Source of the DNA: Paraphaeosphaeria minitans
Taxonomy: Eukaryota > Ascomycota > Dothideomycetes > Pleosporales > Didymosphaeriaceae
Direction of reading: 5' to 3'
DNA length: 64,000 nucleotides
Assembly: GCA_015832175.1 (NCBI GenBank)
Contig: WJXW01000011.1
Span: 1,860,001-1,924,000 of the forward strand
This document shows, piece after piece, positions 56,200 through 64,000 of the stretch (the first letter of the stretch is position 1; the number at the start of each line of letters is the position of its first letter). The notes below the pieces were generated by a model that did not search any database, was not told where the DNA came from, and was given only the letters and a program-made list of their open reading frames with translations. Position numbers and translations under genes: made by a program.

Positions 56200-57500
56200 C
56201 TAGTATAAGCTTAGTGTTACCTTTACCCTTATTATCCCTACTATCCACGCCCTTCTTACCCTTACCCTTACCTTCGCCTTCTTTACCCTTCTTACCCTCC
56301 TCGCCTTTCTTACCCTCCTTACTCTCCTCTTCGCTATTAGTGGCCTTCTCTATCTACGTAGGCAGTGTAGGTATAACCGCCTTAATAAGTAGTATATCCT
56401 TATTACTAATAGGCTTACCTGCTAACCTATCCGCACCTAACTACACACTTAGCCTCTAGCTTACCTAGTACACCTCTAGATTAACCTTTTTTACCGCCTC
56501 TAGCTAGAGGTTCTACTCCCTAACACGTAGCGTCTGCTCCACCCACTTATAGGTAATATTACTAGGGATTAGGTATAGGAAGCCCTAGTTAAGGGTTTTG
56601 GTAGTATTATACTACTAAGTGGCTTAGTTTAGGCGTAGCTTCTACGCATTTCGCGCTAACGTAGGTAGCTTATAGCTAAGAGGTATAACTATTTAGATAA
56701 GCGCAGTAATAGCCTTACTATTATATTACTTAAGTAGCACTCTCTCTACTACTAGCTTAGCTATCTTGTTAGCGTAAACATGCCTATAGAAGGCTATTAC
56801 CTAGTAGTACTTAATATACACAGCTACTATACAGCACTTATAGTGTTTAACTAAATAGTGCGTAGTAGTAAAGGTTTTATCTACTATACTTCTAAGTATA
56901 TAGGACACAGCCTACGTTACCTATACAGTACCCACTTTGCCTACTAGCAATACCCCTAGCTAGCTAGAGATAGGGAAGGGGCTACTATAAAAGCACTAGA
57001 TAGAGAGGAAAGTAGTAGTGTATTACTATATAGTCTTATTACTAAGTAACTATACATAATTTAGTATATAGGTAGTAGTTACGTAGGGGCTAGTAGCTAT
57101 AGTTATTAGGTTACGCCTTTTACCCTTATTGTCTTCCTTCCTAATATTTTACTTAAAAATCTAGGTAACGTTAGGCTTATCTTCTAGCGTAATACTATTA
57201 TAGGTATTAACTTCTACCTAGCTAGTGTTTAGGGGAGGGCGAAGTAGACTTAGCTTAACTATCTTCTTGTGCTGCTAGTAAGCTGCCTACCTACGTTAGT
57301 AGTCCTGTTCTGCGCAGTAGTTATTATAGGTTATCGCCCTAACGTAGGTGGGTAACGCCTAGGACGCAGGGCTCTGTGTGGAAGAGAGACAGGATAGTGG
57401 TTAGGAGTGGACCTACTTAGTAGGCGAAGAGGTAGAAGTAGAGATAGAGGGCTACTACGTACGCCTTAAAGAGGGCTCCTAGGCCAAAAGAGGTACCCTA
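56200..57500 (-). pseudogene. Unidentified minus-strand coding remnant with KGKGEGKK tract
   Basis: The minus-strand frame shows AFYRHVYANKIAKLVVERVL (about 56740-56800), IPLSYKLPTLARNA, ITYKWVEQTLRVRE, and then a charged low-complexity stretch of EGKKG and KGKGK repeats (56220-56330) near the end. RIP stops are spread through it. The opposite strand of the charged tract gives a Leu/Pro-rich frame that I treat as a shadow. No known family recognised. Confidence 0.4.
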
Positions 57501-58435
57501 CTTAGGTCTTTAACATTATTATTATTAGCGTCCTAATAGTTAGGATCTATAGTAAGTTACTAAGTAGTAGTAATAAGACATTACTATGCATTGTTAGATA
57601 GCGTGTTAGAGGGGAGTATCTGGCAAATTAGACTAATAGTAGATAGAAGCGATAGAGTAATTAGGACTAGCTTATAGTGGCTAGCGTTGTTAGGAAGTAA
57701 CTATCTAGCGCTATAACAGGGGGTTTATAAGCTTTACTAGTGTAGTGGGATAGTAAGCTAGCGTGCGAAGAGCTGTTTATACACTTTATTAGGGGGGTTA
57801 TAACTAAAGTCGCGAAGAACGCAACCTTTAGCGGCTAGAGGAAAACTGCGGGGGCCACTATTATAGTAAGCAGTAGTATCCTTAAGGACAGCTATCTAAT
57901 ATATGTTTAAGTAGGAAGCAGTAGGTAAGATAGAAAGAGGTAGGATAGAAAGTAGTAGGTAGAGAAGATATAGTAACGCGCTAAGCACCTATGCTTATAC
58001 TCTACTACACATTTATAACCTACGCGCTGTTGTAATTAACGCTTATAATACTACTAAAGTATTTAAACTAATAGTAAACACGTAAACTAAGGTAAATTAA
58101 CTTAACGTAAGCTAGTATTAAGTAATAGTAATTTATAATAATTTAGGCAAGATAGTAAGGTGCGAATCTCTAAGATATAGTACTATAAAGCGCCAATCTG
58201 TGTACTTACATTAGACTAACTATTTAAACTATATATAAATTGTGTCCAGTTTAAATAGTTATTTATAAGTAAGTATACTTCCTCTCACGTTAAGCGCAGC
58301 TACCTAGCGTAGTATATAAGAAAAAAAGTATACAAACGTAGAGCTAGGCGTATCTCTAAGATATACTACCACGTTTATTAACTTACAGCCAGCTCCCTAC
58401 TAACCTATATAGCCAAAGCCAGCATAGATAGGACT
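57501..58435. other. No recognised feature
   Basis: RIP-altered sequence with some GC-containing patches. It includes TAGTAGGTAAGATAGAAAG-type direct repeats near 57905-57960. I see no gene. Confidence 0.4.
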
Positions 58436-59480
58436 AACATACACAAACTAATGCGAATTAACGCGAATAACGCGAATTAATAGAAAGCAGCGTAGATTGG
58501 CACTAATTCTATAGCGATTATATAGAAGGTAAGGACCTGGATGGGCCGCTTATAACTTACTAGGACTTATAGGCATACCCCACAAATAGAAAAGATCTAG
58601 ATAAGCCACTTATTTCTTAACTTAACAGCAATTAACGCTAATTGCCAAGAAGCAGCGTAAATTACTACTATGTGGACTTATAGATGCGAATAAGCTGCTG
58701 CTTCACTATACTATATTATATAAGAAAGAGGGCTTTGTAAGCAAAGGTCCTAGTAACGTAAATTAACGCGAATTAACGTGAATTAACGCTAATTAACACG
58801 AATTAACAGAAAGTAGCGCAAATTGCCACTATATTAACTTATAAATTGTAAGGATCTGTACAGAAGTATTAAAACTATTCTACCCAGAGACTACGCTTTA
58901 GATTATAGATAAGGAAGACATAGATAAGCATCTTATACTTAGGTAAATAGGCTATCTTAACGTAAGTTTACATAAACTAACGTAAAGTAGGGTGTATTAG
59001 CACTAAGTTAGTACTAACCCTAATACATAGTAAGCACCTAAATAAGCCGCCTATTCTTTATTAGAGGACTTGTAGGCATGCCCTATAGATAAAAAAGATA
59101 TAGATAAGCCGCTTATTCCTTAAATTAACGCGAATTAACGCGAATTAATAAAAAGTAGCGTAAATTAGCACTAAGTCTATACTAACCCTAATACATAGTA
59201 AGCACCTAGATAAGCCGCCTATTCTTTATTAGAGGACTTGTAGGCATGCCTCACAAATAGTAAAGATCTAGATATGCCGCTTATTCTTTATCTAAGGACG
59301 TTTAGCCATGCCCTATAGACAGGAAGTTATTGTCTATAGGATAAGAATGCGGTATAGCTGTAGGGGCTATATTATAATATAATTAATAGAGCTAGTATAG
59401 GTAGTAAGACCTCCTAATTATATAAATTAAGGACATTAACGCTAGTTTATGCAAATTAACGCTAATAAAGAGGAAGCAGC
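58436..59480. repeat. GCGAATTAACGC satellite-like repeats
   Basis: Clusters of (GCGAATTAAC)n and related AACGCTAATTAAC units recur near 58450, 58620, 58760, 59125 and 59450. They alternate with a GATAAGCCGCTTATTC-containing module. One module is duplicated with a period of 168 bp (starts 59013 and 59181). The arrangement resembles degenerate subtelomeric satellite DNA. Confidence 0.65.
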
Positions 59481-59639
59481 GCAAATTACCACTATATTAA
59501 CTTATAGATAGTAAGGATGTGAATACACTACTACTTTACTATATAGGATTAAGTAAAAAAGAGGGCTATATAAGCAAAGGCCTAGATTAACGCGAACTAG
59601 CGCCATGTGTAGTAAATTAAAAGGGAATAGTTTACGTAG

Positions 59640-60240
59640 AGCTCTCTAGGGCTAGCAGCTTAAACTTTAGAGCCTATAAGGAACACCTATGTACGTGCCT
59701 ATAAGAACCTTAACACTATACCCACTCCGCCTTACGTACTATTACAGTTAGCCTATAAGTAGAATAGAGTCTTCTATAGCCTCTTATAACAAGTACCCTT
59801 AAGAAAGTAAGTCTATATAATAGATTTAAAGCTTAGCGTACTTAGTTTTTTTTAGAGGCCAGATCCACTGCTCTAGACGTTAAAAAAATAACTATATAGT
59901 AAAACGTTACAAAAGGACAATGCCTATACTTAGAAATCTATAGAAGAGTATAGTTCTATCCCTTACGTACTACCTGTTTATTAGTAAGGCGGTAGAAGTA
60001 GACTAGATAGAGTGTAACACCCTAAGAGTAGGCGTGAGCATAGGCCATTTTCTGTGTAATTAGAACATCTTATTAAGGTATACACCTCCTACTGCTACTA
60101 CGCTTATCTACACTAGAGACGTTATATCCAGCAAGGGTCTAAAGGATATAGAAGTAGGGTAGTTACCCTATAGAGCCAAATATAAAGTGATCTCTTATTA
60201 ACTTTAATATAAGGCGCTCTACTAGGCTAAGTAAGGAGAA
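59640..60240 (+). pseudogene. Unidentified plus-strand coding remnant
   Basis: The frame reads LVFFRGQIHCSRR, YKRTMPILRNLQKSIVLSL and VECNTLRVGVSIGHFLC pieces with few stops between about 59845 and 60180, more ordered than chance would give. No family recognised. It may belong with the next helicase region or be independent. Confidence 0.35.
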
Positions 60241-60540
60241 ATAAGTAAATTAACGTAGAGTAACAAAAGACAGCGCGAATTAGCACTAGGTAACAGCAAT
60301 GTACGATAATTTGGGCGAGGCGGTAAGGGTAATATATAGGAAATACAGTCTAGCGAAGCGCTAACGCGTATACTTATATTAGAGCAACCTCTTTACGCTT
60401 TAATATTAACTAGTTCGCGTGGGTTTTAATTACTAAGCGTACTTTAACTAAGACTAACTAGCCTATATAGATTAAGAAGGAGCGTAGTAGTAGAGTTAAA
60501 AAGTAGGGTGAGAGCTTCTAAGGCTAGTGCGCCTAAACCT

Positions 60541-60790
60541 TAGATATGGCCATAAGCGCCATGCCTATCCAAGAGGAAGAGGTGTCGGTGGTCACAGACG
60601 CGCTAAGATTGGCTGAGCGTTAGGGTTAGAGTTAACGAATTAGGTAGGATTTGATACTAGAAACGCGTTAGACTAGGGGCAGAAATAATCCTATTCCCTA
60701 GCTATTTCTATTTCTTTCTCATTCCAATTTATCTTAACGTAACCTCTTATACTAATCTACCATCTCTTATTCACAAAATAGGATAGTAGT
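60541..60790. other. Less RIP-altered segment before helicase 2
   Basis: Higher GC and CpA/TpG than its surroundings. An ATG at 60561 opens a 20-codon frame (MPIQEEEVSVVTDALRLAER) that stops at TAG. A short TTAGGGTTAG lies at about 60620-60629. It could be the promoter or first exon of the following gene. Confidence 0.4.
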
Positions 60791-63700
60791 GGCGCAGGGT
60801 TTAGCTATTACTTTTTACTACTAATTTATAATAAAGTTCTACTAGGACGCTTAAGCTTCTACGTTAAGCCCAGCTAATAGAGTACTAACATTACTATATT
60901 AATAGAACTCTTAGTAGTAATAGCAACTAGTAGGAGAAAACTTAGCGTAAGCTAATATACAAAAGTATATTTATTTTATTAAGGAGTACAGCGTGCTTTA
61001 CTACAGTAAGCACAAAGCTAGCATAAAAAATCTTAATATACATTTCTATTAAAAGCATAGTGTACTAGTTAATAAATAGAGGAAATTTATTAAAAGCTGC
61101 GCTCTTTTAAGAAGATAAGGGCTAGGCAGTGTTATGCTACTAGACACTAGTGGACTACTAATTTAAGTCTTAGGAGCGCTGTTAAATAGCTTCTAATATA
61201 AGTAGCTAGTATACAGCTATTTTACGCGAAATAAGGGCTAGATATAACTACACTATAATAGTTATAGATTAGCGTTTAAGACAGGATTAGATGCGCTCTA
61301 CTAGAAGGTAAAGATATAGTTTTTCTTCCCCACTTTAGGATAGTAGCGGTACTTTATAGTTTACATCCCTAATATAGCGGACAGCAGAGCAGACGCTAGG
61401 GCACATAAAGAAGAGATAGAAGATATTCTAGCAGAGTACACGCGAACGCAGGAGGAGAGGAAGTGGCAAGAGTAGGTAATAGATATAGAAGTTGTAAAGA
61501 CAGACAAGACAGGCTAGTGGAAGTTTATAAAGTGGCTAGAGCACTTTATAAACTATAACTACATATATCTTACCTACGCGATCTAGCTGCTACGCTAGGA
61601 TAAGCCTAAGCTATAAAAGGCCGCGTGGGCTGTAGAGTAGCTAGTAGAGCAGAGCGTTTAAAGGCTGTCCTTGCTACTACGTAAGACCTAATAATAGGTA
61701 AAGAGTGCGTAGGCTAATAAGATCTACTAGTAGCTAATAGCCTAACTATAGAACCTAGAGAGCTAGGCGCGCTATACTAGGTACATTATAATATTTATAT
61801 ACTATGTCCTACATATTATCGCTGCTAAAGAAGTAGATAAGGAGAGTAAGAATATAGAGAGTAGTAAGGGTAGCAGCACTAATAATAGTAGTAATAGTAA
61901 CAGTAGTAGTAGCAGTAACTGTAGTAATAAAAGCCTACCTAAGGCCCACATAGGTCGCTAAGTTAAAGTTAATCCTATAAAGGACGCGTGGGAGATGTTC
62001 CTATAGAAAAAGGACTAAAAGCTACTAGCCACTATGCTCTAGAAGGCCCTAGACAGTAATAATAAAGCTAGCCACATTATCCTAGTGCGCTAGATACTTA
62101 GTACGTTTATTATAACAACCTATATTTATAGTCTGTTTAAAAGTAGGCTCATTTACTTTACTACTATACTTAGGTTTAATTTAGAGACACATTAACTGCG
62201 CACTATAAAGAACTATTTATATCTAGTGGCTAGAATAGTATACTGCGTTTAGGTAATTAGTGTTAAACACCTACTTCTGCCCACGTAATAGGAATAGTAG
62301 GGCTTAGTAAAACGTAACTACTATTTTAACCTAAGAAAGCGCTTCCTAGCAGATAGGTCCTTTAGCCTAACAAGCTAGCTGCTTAGTCTACTAGCCTATA
62401 GTAAGTTTATTAGCATAAATACCAGCAACGCGGGCAACGCCTTCTAGTTAAAGGATAAGAAGATCTTCTACCTTAATAGTAGACCTATTATTATATACTA
62501 TTTCTAGCTAATAGCCTAAGAACTATTAACTAAGCTAGAGGACCTACTCTAGGGTAAGCTGCTCTAGGTCTATAGTTCTAGTTAGTGTTTTCTAATCTAG
62601 CTTAATCTAATTCAGGACAATATTACGTATATATAACACAGCATGTCCTTTATCACACATAGGAATAACAGCCTAGAGAATAGCTTACAATAGATACTTA
62701 AATAGATAATATAGAATAAGTAGGGTTAGAAGCTCTGCTCTAGAGATAGGACTTAGAATATTACATACGTAAAGCTATACCTACGCAGTGTTAAGCGCTT
62801 TAAGGAGCTAGAGCTTACTAATCTCTATATTAATAAGGGAATACTAGGTTAAGGCACTAAAATTACGTTAATATAGTTCCGCAATAGAGTACTATAGGAC
62901 TATAACCTCTTTATAATAGATAGACAGATTATAATAGTAGTCTATTACTATAAGTCGCAGTCGCAGTTTAATAAGCCTAAAGTTATTCTAAGGTTCCTGC
63001 CCTTACAGCTCTTATAGGTACTTATTATATACCTAGCGTACGTGCAGCTATTTAAAGAGTACCTAACTATAGAGGTACTAGATAGCAGCTTCACTAACTA
63101 CCTATAGGCTAATAAGTAGGGTCTATAGTACACAGATTACCTAACGTAGGTGCTAAAGCGCAAGATAGGTAAGCACCTAAAGGTAGCGCTAAACACGCTT
63201 AACTACTAACACATAGTAGTAGGAATTAGGCGGGAGGTAGTTAGGGCTGTGTTTAGGCAGGGTTACTAAGATAAGGTAGATAAAATTAAAGAGCCTAAGA
63301 TTAACAAGAATAGTAAGAGCCTATTAGAGCTATAGAGCGCACAGATAACTAAGATTAGTCTAGCTAACTATAGCGTGCCTATTAATATTATAAAGCATCT
63401 TAGTATACGTTTAATTAAGACCTTCTAGCCGCTTAGTTAGCGCTAGCACAAGTTTCTAGGTGTAGATAGGTACAAGATACAACCTAGTGCAGCCAGGAAG
63501 TAGTAATAGGAAGAAAAAAAAGATAGTTAAGATAAAGGGAGAGATAATCTTACTGTAGTTATACTATAGAAGAAAACTAAACTAGAGGGTGTTACTATAA
63601 GTGCGATGTCTAGAATAATATAATAGGCACTTAGCTAGGCTACTATATTGTTTAAGTTAGACAAGCAGGAACAGGCCATGTTTGCTATAGTAAATAGTTA

Positions 63701-64000
63701 GACACCGCTAGTAGTTATGCTCCCTATAGGTGGAGGCAAGAGTCTACTGTTTATAGTGCTGGCCTACCTTAACTATACTGGCGTAACTATAGTTGTAGTA
63801 CTGTTCCGCGCGCTAATTAAGGACCTAGCAACGCGTATTTACGCGCGTGGTATTAACTGCGTGGAATGGATTAACTATAAAACGAACCCAGCCTCTATTA
63901 TACTAGTTAGTGCTAATATCGCCGGCAGCGCAGAGTTCCTAAAGTATACTAGCTTACTAAAGGATAAGAAGCAGCTATAGTAGGTAGTAATTAATAAGTG
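60791..64000 (+). pseudogene. RecQ-type helicase, subtelomeric TLH-like, partial (copy 2, runs off window)
   Basis: The plus-strand frame, with RIP stops, can be followed for about 3 kb. A Ser/Asn-rich tract lies at about 61855-61935, SMSFITHRNNSLENSLQ near 62643-62695, and FKELELTNLYINKG near 62800-62840. YYKSQSQFNKPKVILRFLPLQ follows at about 62945-63015. A stretch LKVALNTLNYZHIVVGIRREVV lies at about 63178-63240. The last 280 bases are open (63717-63980), with an intact Walker A, PIGGGKSLLF (63723-63752). The window ends before the DEAH-type box. The long N-terminal region suggests a different subgroup from copy 1. The H..GxxR-type block near 63215 recalls tyrosine recombinases, but I cannot confirm that. 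Confidence 0.68.

Noticed and set aside
56214..56459. Plus-strand Leu/Pro-rich open frame
   Set aside because: Opposite strand of a Lys/Gly/Glu tract that fits a longer minus-strand frame.
60618..60631. Telomere repeat TTAGGGTTAG
   Set aside because: Fewer than two full units. Chance occurrence is likely in such DNA, so it is not evidence for an interstitial telomere.

Overview
The window looks like nuclear DNA of a filamentous ascomycete (Pezizomycotina). Almost everything except about 2 kb has been reshaped by repeat-induced point mutation (RIP). TpA is in large excess, CpA and TpG are scarce, and CAG, CAA and TGG codons have become TAG or TAA stops. Two LTRs of one element differ only by C/T and G/A changes. 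The species is not identified.

Layout. 1-48.7 kb is a stack of nested LTR retrotransposons. I resolve six families from repeat comparison inside the window. A is Copia (5319-24498, minus). B is a gag-bearing element with no RT seen (8777-21725, plus, inside A). C is Copia (9684-16980, minus, inside B). D is a 3.2 kb element with gag only (28989-32149, inside F1). E is a chromodomain Gypsy (2.6-5.3 kb, resuming after A at 24.5 kb). F is a chromodomain Gypsy, with F1 (25351-35055) inserted in the gag of F2 (24.9-40.5 kb). Further partial copies lie at 1-2560 (D, B, D) and 43601-48707 (F4, A, B, D). Target-site duplications (TSDs) support most insertions: CGCCT for A, TTAT for B, TTTAA for C, AATAC for D, GATAG for F1 and ATTAT for a solo A LTR.

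The single intact gene is CYP51 (sterol 14-alpha-demethylase), minus strand 41290-42816, 508 aa and without introns. It sits on a GC-rich island that escaped RIP, about 41.1-43.2 kb. Upstream is a perfect SREBP-type sterol regulatory element, ATCACCCCAC, plus an out-of-frame upstream ATG and a CCA microsatellite.

48.7-64 kb has a different character. At about 48708 four nested elements (F4, A, B, D) end together, next to a 15-bp palindrome and a minisatellite. To the right lie two RIP-degraded RecQ-type helicase genes of the subtelomeric, telomere-linked-helicase kind (about 50.8-55.2 kb and 60.8 kb to the window end), satellite-like GCGAATTAACGC repeats, and unidentified coding remnants. This suggests a subtelomeric location, but no telomere array is present.

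No rRNA, tRNA or CRISPR was found. Only CYP51 can be expected to make a working protein. Everything else is relic sequence, informative mainly for insertion order, LTR regulatory motifs and module exchange between families.
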